From Diploscapter coronatus (Eukaryota; Nematoda; Chromadorea; Rhabditida; Rhabditidae), in assembly GCA_964036155.1 (NCBI GenBank), contig OZ038423.1, positions 11,609,249 to 11,673,248 of the forward strand: 64,000 bases of DNA, in the 5' to 3' direction. Position 1 is the first letter of the stretch. Each line of letters begins with the position of its first letter. Below are positions 41,016 through 59,361 of the stretch, in pieces. Below the pieces are notes generated by a model. The model searched no databases. It was not told the DNA's origin and was given only the letters and a program-made list of their open reading frames with translations. A program made the position numbers and the translations under genes.

Positions 41016-43317
41016 ATTGAATTATAGATATCCCAGATTTATTCAATCTGAAAATGAAATAAATTGGTGAAGATCAGCTTTCAATTAAAATTATTAATTA
41101 ATAAAGTTGAAATAAGATGAAGATAAACATCTAAAAGTTAAACAATTTCAATGAGGATCAGCGTTATAATTAATAAAAGTTAGATAAAATTAGAATATGC
41201 TGTAAGTAAAAGTGTAAAAGTGAACACGCGTGCCGCATTCGGCTGAAAGTGAAAGACAAATGGATGCGGAATGAGGGAATGAGGGAAATGACGGTATAGG
41301 CGACAATGAGTCTGGAGTGTCCTTAGGGGTGAACGGTTATAGAATGGATATAGGGATGAAAACCTGCAAACCTGTTGACCGCATAGGGAGATGCCAGAAA
41401 TGGGTGTGTGTGTGTGGGTATTGGGCGGATATAGAAGGATCTTATGCGGGCACTATCGGACACCCGCTGAATGTGAATGCGAAAATGTGATGACAGAGTA
41501 CAGATAAAGCTATATGCAAAAGCCGAGAAACTTGGATATCTCATTCATGGATAAAGGTAAGGAAAACTTGTAGAGCAAACAGAGGAGATAAAGAGTTGAG
41601 GGATATGTAAAATGCGAGGAAGAAAATCTGATGTGATAAATAACGTTTGGAATTTGTAAAAATCCAAGTTAAAAATAGAATCGGGAAGAAAGTAGTTTTT
41701 CATGTGGTTTTAATTAATGAAAAAGAATGAAAGCTTGATCTGGAAAGTTCCAAAGAACAAGAAGAAAAATTACCTTTTGGTTCACAACTTCTGAACCGCA
41801 AACCGAACGCAGCGCTCTGGTCAGACTTCTAGATGTCAATTATTATTTGCGACTTTTCCCACTGCCCTACTCAAAAAAAGACAATAAGTAGGAAATGAAG
41901 AGCTAAAAACCTAGCAGAGTGGATTTTTCCTTAGTTAGAATGGTTGCGTAAGCTTTCTCCTGGCAGAGAAATAGCAGACAGATCTGAGAGAGTGCAAAAG
42001 ATACCTGCCACAAGCTGAGGTACTTCATTCATAACTAGTCATGGCTTTACGGAAGCCATAATAAGAAGAAGCGCGCTCATACATACGCCAGCCGTTTCTA
42101 CACCTTTCTCTCCGCTTTTTCCCTATTGTGATCAGAAGCAGAGCTGAGACGAAGTTGAAGTTTTCAAATTCGAAGTCGAAGTCGAAGTCGAAGTTGGCTC
42201 AAAAACCCTCGAAGTTTCGACTTTCGAAGTCGAAGTCGAAACTTCGTCTCAGCTCTGATCAGAAGAACAGAGAGTAAGCTTGAATTTTCGAGTACGGCAT
42301 TTTCAAAACATAAAGAAAAGGCTGATCTTCATCAGTAAAATACAGTATGCCAAAAATGTGAATTTGTCGCAAATATTGTTGACATATGACGGATCTGATT
42401 TGGGCACTTTCCCTTACTTTCTCAGATATTTCTCTCTGTCTCTTTTCTACTCTCCCTCTCTTATCTTCGTACTATTTCTCTTCCATGAGATTTTCCTCTT
42501 TTCGAACATCGCGCGCGGCCCAATGAGGCGTCAAAATTCACCTGGATTGAAGGATTTCAAGTTAAACGGCAGAGTCATTCCCTTTCTCTGCATCTCTAGC
42601 TTTTCCTATGCTCTCTAACAATATATTTTTCTCAAGCGCTCTTATTTTCTCTTTATCTATAAGTCTTAGCTTTCCCTTTTAGCCAATGAAAAATGACTAT
42701 ATCTCAGCCGATATATATATATAGCCCCAGGAAAAAATCACCACAATGATATAAAGGTCACCAAGTTTCATTCATAAAAGCAGCTGTATTAGACTTGAAA
42801 GAAAATAGAATATGCAAAGTATAAAAGTGCAAATAATATGGTCTTTTAGCGTAATTTATAGGCTAAGGGCTAAATTATAATGGCCATTTAGATCAACATG
42901 ATGCTAAATTGAACCCGGTAATTACATGTCTTGGGGAAATACAAGTTTTTGCAAATAATTAATCCGAAAAAATAAAATTTTGTTTCGATGGTAGTCTTGG
43001 GATTTCATGTTCCCCTCCTAAATCCAAATAAAAAGTACATTTTGATTTGGCCAATTTTCATCGACTTAACCAGCTGAGCCACAAAACACCCTCCTATGCA
43101 TCATCATTCATATATCTAAGTTTTCATGAATCTCAAGTTTTACGTTTTTTATCGAATTTTGTCCAGACAAAATTTAACTTTTTCAACTTGCATAAACTTG
43201 TTATGAACTTAATAATAATTGTATCTAATAGCACATAATAGTTTTCATTCATCTTCTCTAAATTACCTTCGAAACTCCTGGACTTAAATTTTATCGATTC
43301 ATTTTTAAATTTAGCAA
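41016..43317. other. Intergenic region with hAT MITE and microsatellite
   Basis: 2.3 kb without a supported gene. It has a short TG repeat near 41404 and the hAT-type MITE at 42139..42257. The open frames near 42280..42620 look like AT/CT-rich non-coding DNA. Confidence 0.45.
42139..42257. mobile_element. hAT-type MITE with internal GAAGTC array
   Basis: A 119-bp element with 18-19-bp perfect inverted ends (CAGAGCTGAGACGAAGTT and complement). It is flanked by an exact 8-bp duplication, ATCAGAAG, at 42131..42138 and 42258..42265. An 8-bp duplication with CAGAG-type ends is diagnostic of hAT. The interior is mostly GAAGTC hexamers in both orientations. Confidence 0.85.
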
Positions 43318-44395
43318 ATGCGTCAATCTATAAAAAGTACACGAAGTTTCACGTCACAAGCCACCACCAGTGAATGGGTTTTTGGTTCAGGTTGGCAATT
43401 TATTCCCATTTTGTATCTTGGTATCACTTTAGAGGATGAAACCTTCGACCCGAACCATCAAAGATATCTGTGTTGTTGCGGGCATGCACATTCCATGGTA
43501 GCTATTTGTTACCAAAACGGTAAAGTTAGCAAAATTCAGACTGGTATTCGAATAATTGCATTTCTACTGCTGATTACTGTAGCTTCTGAGTTCTGGGAAT
43601 TATTGATTGCCGCAGTCGCCACAAAACATGAACAAATCGACGTAAAAATTGGCATATTGGGTTTTAGAAATTAGCATAATTTAGCTAATTCCCCATATCA
43701 TAAGATGTGCTATTGGAAGTTTCTTTGTGAGCACACTAGTATTGGCAATTCTCCTTGAAAGGGCCGTATTTCTATTTCCATACCTAATACTTCAGGTAAT
43801 ACAAATTTCTAGGAATATTTAAAATTGGCATATTTCAGGGAATCGGACTTGCCATCGCATTGGTATTCTTCGTGACATTTCTATACATTGCACTATTCGC
43901 TGATAGAAATGTCGCTTTGATATTTCTGAAGTACTATGGTTTAAATGTGCCGAAAAATCAGATAGATGAAGACTATACAAGTGGATTTCAATTGAGACTT
44001 CGCATATTCGGAATACTTAAATTTTAGTTTATATTACCTGGCTAATGACGGGCTCTTGTGGAGTTGTAATTGTGTTGCAAGTTTGGCTAATGCACATTGT
44101 TATTGCATCATGGAGATATTTAAGGTCAGTCATTAAATTTAAAAAAAAAAAAATGAAATTTCCATTTTTCAGGGACAAAAAAGTTATCACCCAAGGCGTA
44201 GAGGACTATTCTCCATATATTGTTCTGAAACCAGTCAAGAAAAATGTTAATTTAAACTTTGAATTCTAGATTTAAATTATGTTTTAGATGCTAAACCAAA
44301 TGCGAATTTCTGTATCAGCCGAAAACTTAAATTTTCGTCCTAAATCGAAGAAGAAACTTTTCGGAAGATCTATTTCAGCTTCGTTAAATCCTTGA
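43318..44395 (+). CDS. Four-transmembrane nematode membrane protein
   Basis: Exons 43318..43384, 43433..43497, 43540..43641, 43685..43795, 43839..43980, 44028..44124, 44173..44245 and 44288..44395 give 254 residues. After a polar N-terminus comes RYLCCCGHAHSM, then TGIRIIAFLLLITVASEFW (TM1), IGSFFVSTLVLAILLERAVF (TM2), IGLAIALVFFVTFLYIALFA (TM3) and a fourth span, GSCGVVIVLQVWLMHIVIAS. The cytosolic tail has YSPYIVLKP and a basic Ser-rich end (KKKLFGRSISASLNP). A CCxC-H motif just before TM1 followed by TGxxIIA resembles nematode LAPTM/DUF7027-like tetraspan proteins, from memory of the pattern. Several introns are only 42-50 bp and could be misread as coding: the first three are open. Function unknown. 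Confidence 0.65.
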
Positions 44396-46168
44396 AAATT
44401 AAGAATAAAGGATTTAAAAAAAAAAATTCTCTTCTTTGACACTTATTTTATGATATGTTGTCGGTCTGTTAATACAAAGCCTAAGTTGTGTGGGTCATAA
44501 ATGCGCTGCACGCTATAAAACAGACCATTACCAGAGGTCAAAAGGAGTGCCTGAATTTAAATTGTATTCCTAAAAATAAAAACAGCGTGATGACGCAATT
44601 TTATATAATCAATTTCAAAAATATTTCTAAATCCATTATCGTCTTGCATAATGCTTTCGAATCATTTAGCTGCCGAAAATGGACTTGCAACCAGAGATAA
44701 TTGAAAATTGAGAGAAAGCAGAGATAGAAGGTTTCGAGAAAAAAAACGCCTCGCGTCTCGCTGATTTTCACCTCCGAGAACCACCCAGCTTGATTCGAAT
44801 CAGAGATAAGGTCATTTTCTGATGCTGAACGATAGGACTTCAAAACCGTCGGGGATAATTTCGACGAAAGTCGCAAAAAGCGAACGCGGGCGTGTTGGGT
44901 AATTCTCGCAGGTGAAGCAGGCATGTAAGGGATTATGCAAAAAATGAGATGCGTCCTCGAGAAAGTGGCAGAATCAGATCTCGGCGAGGACAAATTAGCC
45001 AGGAACATGAACTGGCCAGGATTAAGCCCGGGATAAGGAAGGATGCCGAATTTGCCGATTCAAGATCTAATGAGAATCCCTCCAAAATCCCATTTTATCT
45101 CGACTTTTGCAACGCGGCACGCATTTCTATTTTTACATTCTGCCTGAAAATCCATCATTTGATCAGTTCGCGAGGATTTCACATATCCCGGTAAGCTCCT
45201 CATCAGAGATTCCATATATTTCCAGGTAATATTTTAAGCAAATACCATATGCTTTTCTTATTTTATCAAAAATATACTTTGTTTGTGTATCTAAGAATTT
45301 TCCTTGTATCTTTTCTCTCTCAGATCTCAGTGATATCTCCCTAAATCCTTCTATCTTGTTGGATAACCATACTCCACTTTACAGTCCAGCCCTTGGGCTC
45401 GTAATATCTGGCGGAAGTTTCTTTGTTTTCTTCAACAGGAAGTGGGTTTACTATTCTTAAACTTCCAATCTAGTCTTCAAATTTAAAATTTAAAATGAGC
45501 GCGGTTCTAAATAAGTTACGCCCACTCAGATTATAACTTCCTGTGGCAATTCAAAAATCGTCTGTTTCGGCATGTGGTGGCTGTCATTTATTCTCACATT
45601 AGAGTCGGCTTTTCCTTATGCTTCTTTTCTTTATCTCTCAGACAGTCTTTCTTTTTGTTTGCATCATTAATTATGGCGTTTCTTTCATTTACCCATATTT
45701 ATTTGAAAATTTAAGTAAACTTTATATAGACTCTTAATTTTCTTGAAATTTTCAATGCCTAGAATCTAGAACATTTTGTCAACCTCCACACATATTGCTC
45801 ATTAGAATAACGACTTGGTTCCTGGGTGAGATAGTATTATAAACGAAGAGAGATCAGAGAAGGAGATAATGCAACAATTACCGTATTCCGGAAGCTGAGA
45901 GTTAACATTGAGACGCTCTAAATTAGCTATATGTGAATTGGAAACACATGTCTTTGCGGACCTGAGATTGTATATATCCGGCATAATCTGGCAAAATTGT
46001 CACTTCTTTCCTTGGCTTTGACAAGTTTACGACATGTTTGACATTCTCCTCAACAGACTTATTCTAAATCTGACATGATCTTACGACATTTCGAATTTTC
46101 AGATCGTTTAATAATTCCAAAAATCTCAGTTCAACCCGAATTCCTAAAAATTCAGATTTAACTAAACA
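44396..46168. other. Intergenic region upstream of the Snail-class gene
   Basis: 1.8 kb with no gene I can support. A GC-richer block at about 44740..45200 is open on both strands and ends at a donor-like CCCG|GTAAGC. It may be an unrecognised exon or an enhancer of the zinc-finger gene. Confidence 0.35.
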
Positions 46169-47916
46169 ATGACGCCAACGGCCCTGCCCCCCTTCCCGAT
46201 AATCTGGAATCCACTTTTACTTCAGCTTTCTTCAAACATGATGCAACAATTGCAGGTACTGTTCAATACCCGAAAATATTGATTTTCCAAATTTCAGCAG
46301 AAATACCGTATCCCCGGGTCTATAACGCCATTATCTATTCGGTCAATTTCAACGCCTTGCTTGACTTCAGCTACCGTGTCCCAGATAAATTCTGTATCCC
46401 CAATTCTATTTTGCAACACGAATTCGCCATCGCCCTCGACGAGCCGTCAGACGATGAGTAGCTACAGTAAGACTTAAGTTCGCATGGTTTTTTTTTTCAT
46501 TTCTCCCTAGCTCTGCATGGGTTTCCGTTGATTTTTAGCGACCGCTAACATTTACTCAATCGCCTGATATTGATTAATCAGCCAGTGGTTCTAGTGGTAT
46601 TTGATCCCAATCATGCAAATTCTAACACCTGCCATCAAAAATCAGCCCTTTCGTGACAACTTGGCTTGTCAGTGGTTTTTGCTTAGTCGTTCAACCACTA
46701 GCCACTTTGCTTTGTTCCTCTTTTCCGTCGTTCATTTCGTTCACTCTGCTCATTTTGTTCATCGAAGTTCGTTATGAATGCCAGCGTCAAGTCTGAGGAT
46801 CCCTACTCTCCAACCGCTCTGATGGACGGTCCGTTGTTCGAGTTGAAGCCCACTACGATGTCTGCCTCTATACAGTCCCAATTCCTCCTGCCCAGTACGA
46901 TGTCGACCCCGTCCGCATCGAATCAGCCCCTGCCCCAAGTCGTGCCCGTGCCGATCCTCTGCATCGGCGACATCCGCAACGTCCAGCAACTCATCCAACC
47001 CATCTACGGCGCCATGCAGAGCCTTCAGAATCTCTCCAACGCCAACGTCACCTACGCACCTTTCATCAATTTCGCACAGCAAAATGGAGACATCCAAAAT
47101 CCAGGTATTTTGCGTGAATTTTCTGTTTGCTTTAACTAACAGATTTCTAAAGTTTTAATTGGTTTTCTTTTATCTGAATATTTTAGGCACGATGTTACTT
47201 TAATTCAAATAGCAAAAAAATAAGTTTCGGAAAAACTATTTCTTTAATTCAGGCACATCAGGCTCCCCATCTCCGAACAACTTCGAAAGCCCCGCCTCCA
47301 ACATGATGACTCTGTCCGACGAGCTCGGACTCGCCAGGCGGAAGAGAGGGTACGCAAATTTGAATCTGAGGATAAATTCGAAATTTTTAAATCTTAAAGT
47401 GAATTCGAGAACTTGTATCTGAGGATAGGTTGAGAATTCGAATTTCAGAAGGAACGCCCTCAGCCCTACGAAGTGCCCCTACTGCCCCAAGACCTTCACC
47501 CGGCACTGGCTTCTGCAGGGACATTTGAGGGTTCACAGTGAGTTCATATTTTAACTAACGAAATATAATCTGATATTCAAATTCACGTGTTAGAAATTGA
47601 ACATTGAAATTCGAACTTAGATGATAAAATGGTAGATTTTTGAATTTCAGCCGGCGAAAAACCGTTCAGTTGTGGAGAATGCGGAAAGGCTTTCGCGGAC
47701 AAGAGCAACTTGCGTGCGCACGTTCAGGTAATTAACTTGTGTTAATTGGAAGTACTTAAACTAGATAGTTAAGAACAATTTGCATAACTATGCTAATTGC
47801 AGACTCACCGTTCTGATCGGCCTTTCGAATGCGACCGCTGCGGCAAAGGATTCGCGTTGAAGTCGTACATGACCAAGCACAAGGAATCGTCGTGCTATGG
47901 CGGATTGAAAATGTAA
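46169..47916 (+). CDS. Snail/Scratch-class C2H2 zinc-finger factor, two alternative N-termini
   Basis: Snail-class factors repress transcription through E-box binding and act in cell fate and apoptosis (CES-1 in C. elegans). Shared exons 47253..47349, 47449..47537, 47651..47727 and 47803..47916 encode three fingers: CPYCPKTFTRHWLLQGHLRVH, CGECGKAFADKSNLRAHVQTH and CDRCGKGFALKSYMTKHKES followed by a terminal Cys. Phrases HWLLQGH and FADKSNLRAH, and a last finger with Cys in place of the final His, are Snail hallmarks. Form b starts at 46774 (exon 46774..47104, 235 residues). Form a starts at 46169 (46169..46255 and 46298..46466, 210 residues). Both join exon 47253 in the same phase. Snail proteins usually have four or five fingers, so one appears missing here. 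Confidence 0.85.
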
Positions 47917-48110
47917 TCTCTCGTGCTAACTTTCCTACCGTAATCCAAAAATCAAAGACGGTGTTTATCTTGTCTGTAAATAACTTCTCACGATGCAATA
48001 AGCCATAATTGGTATTTTTGAGTCAATACTTTGAACCTTGAGAATTTTTGATAAAATAAATTATTTTATTTTGATTCGACCCGTACATGAAAAATTACGA
48101 ATTTTTTTTT

Positions 48111-50472
48111 TTATAATTGAACGGCCTTATAGCCGTTTGTTGGTGTGATAGAGCAGGTTAGGTTGTTCTTCGGGGCTTTTAAAGACAGACCTCTTCCCGG
48201 CAGTCCGAATGAAGGTAAAGCTTGCACTTCCGCCTGAAACTTCGAAATTTCATGAAGTTGGAATGGAGCTTCAAGCTAACCTTCACAGTATCGAAATTGC
48301 ACGCACTTGCACTTCGCTTTCTCGTGGTTATGTTGGTCGAAGATTGATTTCTATTCACATTAGTGGAGTATGATAAGTATCTAAAAATTTCATTAAATCT
48401 TTAAAAATTAACATAATGATTGGAAAAGAGCAAATCGGAAAGTACCCTAACCCCAATTTAAATTTGTTTACCATTAGGATCTAGTCCTTATTCGCTGGGT
48501 TTGAGTGTGCTTTTCCGAGTTGCCTTAGAAAAAAAACAACAACAAATTTTGTTTCTTACCTATCAGAAGCGGGTATTTTCGAGTACATCGTCAACAATTC
48601 GAGCTCTTTCTTTATGTTGAACGAAAAATATCCGTACAAATAGGGCGAAATGGCAGAATTGAATACGGCGAAAGCGTAAATAAATTTCCTCAGGTCTTTC
48701 GGAATCCAGTCCTTATAGTTCAAGAAATGCAGGAACATGATTATCGCGTAGGGCGTCCAGCAGAATATAAATGCTGCCACAATAACGAAGGTCATCCTGA
48801 AAATTAGAATATCTTTTTTTTTATTTAAAATCTGATCTTCGTACTTTAAAGTCCGACTTTTAGCTTTCTCTAGTGTATTTTGGCCACTTCTTCTCAATAA
48901 CATATCCGAAGTCGTGTCTGAATTTAGAATTTCAAAGAAAAACTTAGAAATTTCATACCGTATTTCTCCTTCTTCGATTTCCTAGCGATTTTCCATAGGA
49001 TTAGGGAATAGCAAACTACCGTGACTATCAAAGGAATGAAATAAACTTGACCGATGTTCAATATGGAATAATAGAAGAATACCTAAATTTGAACATCATT
49101 GTTAAAAATCCGATCTTGGAAGAATATTCTTAGCACTTAAGCAGAAGTTGTAAAAGAATAGCCTTCAGAGACCTCTAATAAAGCCATACTTATTCGGATT
49201 GAACTTTCCGAGTCTCAAATTTTTGAATTAAGCTTCTCATCGAAAATATACGGAAAATCCAAAATTATAGCCCGACCCAAGCACTCGATTTCAAGTTCCA
49301 AAAATGACTTAAAGCGAATATCTTTCTCGTGCTATTTTTGCTGCATAACTTTACCTCCTGAGGCAATTCTTTGATGAAATCCTTAGCGACACACTGTTTG
49401 TACCACTTGAAACACGGATGTTCGGCTGTTTTGAAAAGGTAGAGCTGAACTTCATCATAATTTAAGATAAAATAATAGTTGAGACAAAATACCTGAGGTG
49501 CAGATACCAAAATAGCTATGGCCCAAGAAACTGATACCATTCTTTTCACGCTTTTTCTGGCCCTCATAGCATAAAGCGGAAAAAATATCGAATAGAACCT
49601 ATCTAGAGATAGGCAAATCAGTACGTTTGTCGATAGGGCGATGCCAAATACATCGAAAAACTTGCAAACTCGGCAGAGCTAAATGGCAAATGGTACAAGT
49701 TACCGAATGGAACCAAAAATGTCATCTTCTTACCAGATCGCCCCCATGCCATGCAATGGTATAACTGTGAATGATCTCTTTAGGCATGTAAATCAAAGTC
49801 ACACACAAGTGTGCAATGTTCATATGAAGAAGCAGCGAATGAACTCGTCTTATTTTGATCCACTGGTTCCTAAAATGGTAACTTTTGGTATTTTGGCAGC
49901 AGAATAATATCATTTTTGGTCTTAGAACCATTTTCTCTGACTTCTACTGTTGTAGATTTATTTTGATGGGTGTTTTTAGGTAATGTTTACCCCTCTCCGT
50001 CTTAATAAAAATACTTATGTATGCATTACGCGACCCACTTCATCATAGTCTATTGGGAAAAAGATGTATCCTCCATTTCATGTGAATTGGATAAAAAAGG
50101 GCGGAGCTTAGAAAATTCTCTTTTCGTATTTTTCAACCTGATATATGCGGAAAATTCCCGTTGAATGTCTCGATATCTAGAGCGCGTGGGGTTTTTTTTT
50201 GAGATACCACATTATTTATTCTTTTGACAATTTCACGTTCAGAAATATTCCGACAACTATTTTTGTGTTGCGATTTTGAAGGGGCGGGCTTAAAACTTTA
50301 AGATGTAATCATCAGGCCGATTTTACCTGCAGAGAATGAGAAACATAATGGAGTTCCCGGCGAATGCTATCAGGAACACGATAACATAACAGGACACGAG
50401 AGCCAGCATCGATGACGTTACTGACATATCAGGAGGCCTCGCGTTGGTGCAATTTATCGATACCGAACTCAT
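48111..50472 (-). CDS. GnRH/AKH-receptor-like neuropeptide GPCR
   Basis: A class A GPCR. Nine exons, complement of 50327..50472, 49734..49869, 49493..49678, 49355..49444, 48959..49082, 48845..48917, 48560..48796, 48281..48380 and 48111..48233, give 404 residues. An N-glycosylation site (NCT) precedes TM1 with AGNSIMF. TM2 has LLLHMNIAHLCVTL. TM3 is preceded by GGDLLCRVCKFF and ends LSLDRFYSIFFPL (DRF for DRY). The partner cysteine is in WYKQCV. TM6 has FIFCWTPYAII, and TM7 is NSAISPYLYGYFSF. GnRH receptors end TM7 with DPLIYGYFSL, so this points to the GnRH/AKH/corazonin branch (nematode gnrr genes). The cytosolic tail is split over two more exons; a stop would follow if the consensus donor at 48559 were ignored. 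GAATTTCAG lies one base before the ATG. Confidence 0.85.
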
Positions 50473-52980
50473 TCTGAAATTCATATCGATTTAATTTAAA
50501 ACAACAAATCTTGATAAAAGAAATATCCGCCTAAAATTGGAGTTTACTTCTTCATAATTGATGCATGGAAAATATGAAAGGTCTCGAGATGAAAGAAAAA
50601 ATGCAAGAAAGAAAGAAGAAGTAAGAATAAAGGATTATTGGTCTTTAATTGGGGAGGCGAATTTAATAGATCCCAGTCGTAATAAATGTTACAATTTACG
50701 AGCGAGATTGAGAAATAGCGAAACATCTCGAAGCTAGACGAAACTTCGCCAATTATCTGTGGGTTAGATCGGCGAGAGTTCGGTCCTTGGGGAGCGATAT
50801 AAAAAATTCCCACTTAACTCCCAAATTGGGCAGATTTCTAGACAATTCTCGGGGATAAGGGAATGTCCTTGACTCATTTATTTCTCAGAAAAATATTGTA
50901 TTCCAATTTAGACAGCGAAAATTGTAGATTTCATAGAATAAAACGCGCTCAAAATATCATTTCGATGGCATGTTTGGCTACAAAATTTGGTCGGTGCTGA
51001 AATCCAAAACTTATATCTGCGTTGACAAAATCTAATCCTTGGACAGAAATATGCAGAAGCTAATATCGAATTTCAGAAATGGGTTTTAAATCTGATTATA
51101 CCCTTTCAGATTTAATTGCAAATTAGAAAAAAAATTTTACTAAGTGCAACGTCAAAGATCGAAATTGCTATATGGTAGAAAATAAGCAGGATGATACTCA
51201 CTTTTCATAATATAAAATTGATATATCAGACGGATTTGGGGTATATGTTTCAACATGGAGCGAAAAATTTAATATAGCTATCTGGGATATAAGATATCCG
51301 CGACAAAGCCTCCATATCACGTATTCCATAACAAAGAATGGACTGATGTGGTGACGAGAGGAAATTAATTAGTACTACGCGAAAACGTGCACATTTCCAC
51401 TGCGTCTCGGACTTGATATATTTTAAAATATCAGAAAAGCAGCAAAATAATGAAGGACTAATCTTTTACCCGAGAATGCTTTCGTTTATAATGGCGAAAG
51501 GGGGCTTGTACCAATTCAGAAATGACATTTTAATGACAAGTAGTATATCGACCCATATGCAATTATATAAGCCAGGCGTTTTCCAGTCCTATGTTTCAAC
51601 ACGAAAGATCAAATTGGGGCGGAAGTTAAGGATATGAATAGAGGATTCTCCATATAGGAATAATAAATAAGCATCTCCGATTTTATGGGCTGGGTTCTAA
51701 TACCATTAGGGCAAATGAGATACTCGCGGGATATGAGTAGAATTTTTCCAAAAGGCAAGATTTTTGAGATTTCAGATTCCAGCCTAGTTTTTCGAAATTC
51801 AGCAATAATTTCATAATTAAATCACTGAATTTAAAATGCATAAGCTTTAAGGATAAAAGTCTAAGTTAAATGCAAATTAGATTCAGGCAGTGTCACATAC
51901 ATATTGTGCGAGCCAGGAAGTGTATACTTTGCAATTGCATATATTTCAAACTATACATGCCAGACAGCTGAAGAAGTATATGCTTTAATATTGAACCATA
52001 AAATTTACATGTAAGCGCAGCATTCGAAATGTCATATTCAGACTAGCCTGAGACTAAATAAATCACTTAATAGGTCGCGAAAGATTTCATATACCCAGGT
52101 AATAATCAAGTCGGCAGGACGCTTAAAATAATGCGTGTCTTTAAGAAAGCCTAGAAATCGGGAATCTTGTTTCAATGTAACCCAATACGGAATGTGAGCA
52201 TTTAGATATAGAGAAAATCAGATTCTCTCTTCACGTGATGAAATATAGGCATTAAATTCCGGCAGATATATAGGTTTACCCAGAAAATGGGACCCATGTG
52301 GTATCTGCTTAATTCGCTAATTATTAAATTACTAAAGGAGCTTCTTGCGCTTGCTGTAGGATGCATTCCAATGAGTCTGCGAATATAGTCCAACGTCATT
52401 CACTCAAATTATGGCTCGAGTAAACAGCACGCATTAGATAGTTAGAGATCATAGAAATCAAGAGATTGAAACAAACATTAATTTTATGTGCAACTACTTC
52501 GGGACTTAATAATAATTGGTAAGATAGATATTACAGGCCATAAAAGGCCTGGTACGAAGTGCCTATAATTTGGACTTCTAGATCATATGATAAGAGATAG
52601 GGATAAAAAGCAGAAATTATACGGCACGAGATTTTCGAATACAGTAATCCCAAAATGATGAGATTTTCATGTGCGCGTGGGTAAGTTGTGAGTGTCTGAA
52701 CGATATATGAAACTAGCCGGATAATTGGCGAATGAAACTCTAGACTTGTGAACTAAAGACCATAGAAATGCGAGAGGGTGAAAAGACGCAGAGGAATACC
52801 TAATGAGCAGGTTCCAATTTAACACTTTTGAGAACCAGAATTAGAAACTTCAGAAAAATCTTTATTCACCATGATTTAATATATTGAAAAAATCTCATAA
52901 TTTTATTCAGAAAAAAACCCGTCAAAAACCAGTAGAGGGCCTTAACAAAATGATTAAATAAATTGGAAAATGTCTAAAAT
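50473..52980. other. Intergenic region between FAK and the GPCR
   Basis: The longest gene-poor stretch, 2.5 kb and AT-rich. Copies of the GATTTCATATACCC-type motif appear (near 52086). I see no exon chain, RNA gene or clear transposon. Confidence 0.45.
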
Positions 52981-58271
<5,291 letters not shown>

Positions 58272-59361
58272 AAAGTTATCTGAAAATTAAATACTCAATA
58301 TTTAACCTTTAGAAAATCATTCAAACGTTCAAAGCTTTGTATGTAAAATTACACTTCTGTAAAGAAGGTAATGCCTTGAATAGCAAATTTAGTTGTAAGA
58401 ATTTAAACAAACAAAAAAATAGAAGAATAAGTAAGTCTAGAAATCCGAGATATTCTATTCAACAGAGTTTCAGGATCAAAACAAATTAGATTTTGGAATT
58501 TGAAAAATCGCTGAAAAGCGGACTTATGGAAAACCAATTTCACACATTTGTAAGGCTGAAAAGACGCCTCTCTATGTGCATTTTCAAATATCTAAAGAGG
58601 AAGAGATGAGTAAGCCAAATAGGAGTGGAGAAGAAATAGAATGGGGAATAAGGGAGAGGGCATAGAAAGAGAGGAAATAGGCATAGGCCCGGAGGTCAGC
58701 AGCCAATACTAACTTGATAACAGAAACAGACCGTCAGAAAACAACTGATCTTTCTCTGCTATTTGTGAAAAATGTATACAGAGAAATTTGCATATTATTT
58801 TGGAAAATTAGAATAAAAGAAAACTTCGAAAGTAGATACTTAAAAAGGAATTTCTGGAGAAAGAAACGTTGAATAGACGGTATCTTTCCCTAACTATTTC
58901 TTAAAAACTGACAACTTTCACAAAAAATAACTATTTTCGGAAAATTATTCAAATGGGGCAAAAATTCGAATTTTCAGGCAATTTTCGAAAAATTCTCGTA
59001 TACAACCCTCACGAACACCACGAATACCCTTCCAATAGATGCAAAAAGCCTTCAGACCAAGAGAGAAAGAGAGAGAACACTCTTCCAGTCGAAGAAAAAC
59101 GGCAGGCAGACATAGAGCGAAGAAAGAATGAAAAATGGTTGAGAAGCAGAGAAAAAAACAACGAAGAGAAGAATGGAGGAAAATAGTGGGCGGAGCGAAA
59201 CACGAAAAAGCAACAAGCTGAAAAAAGTTTATTGCAGATTAGTTACAAATTTCCTGGGCTTTAAAAGTTGATTGAAGTTGCCTGAAGTTAAATTTCAAAG
59301 ATTCTTTATTAGGGAATTTTCAAAGCTGATCTTTATTCTTGAAGTTAACTGAAATTGCACT
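58272..59361. other. Intergenic region upstream of FAK
   Basis: 1.1 kb between the FAK start and the CNG channel's 3' end. AT-rich with purine-rich tracts (58600..58700, 59060..59190) that give spurious Glu/Lys-rich frames. No gene support. Confidence 0.45.

Noticed and set aside
42280..42618. 112-codon plus-strand frame
   Set aside because: CT- and AT-rich composition, no splice context and no family match.
44601..45008. 135-codon minus-strand frame
   Set aside because: No acceptable start context or neighbouring exon; kept only as part of an unexplained GC-richer block.
59009..59203. Lys/Glu-rich frame and its antisense
   Set aside because: Simple purine-rich tract upstream of FAK; no conserved features.
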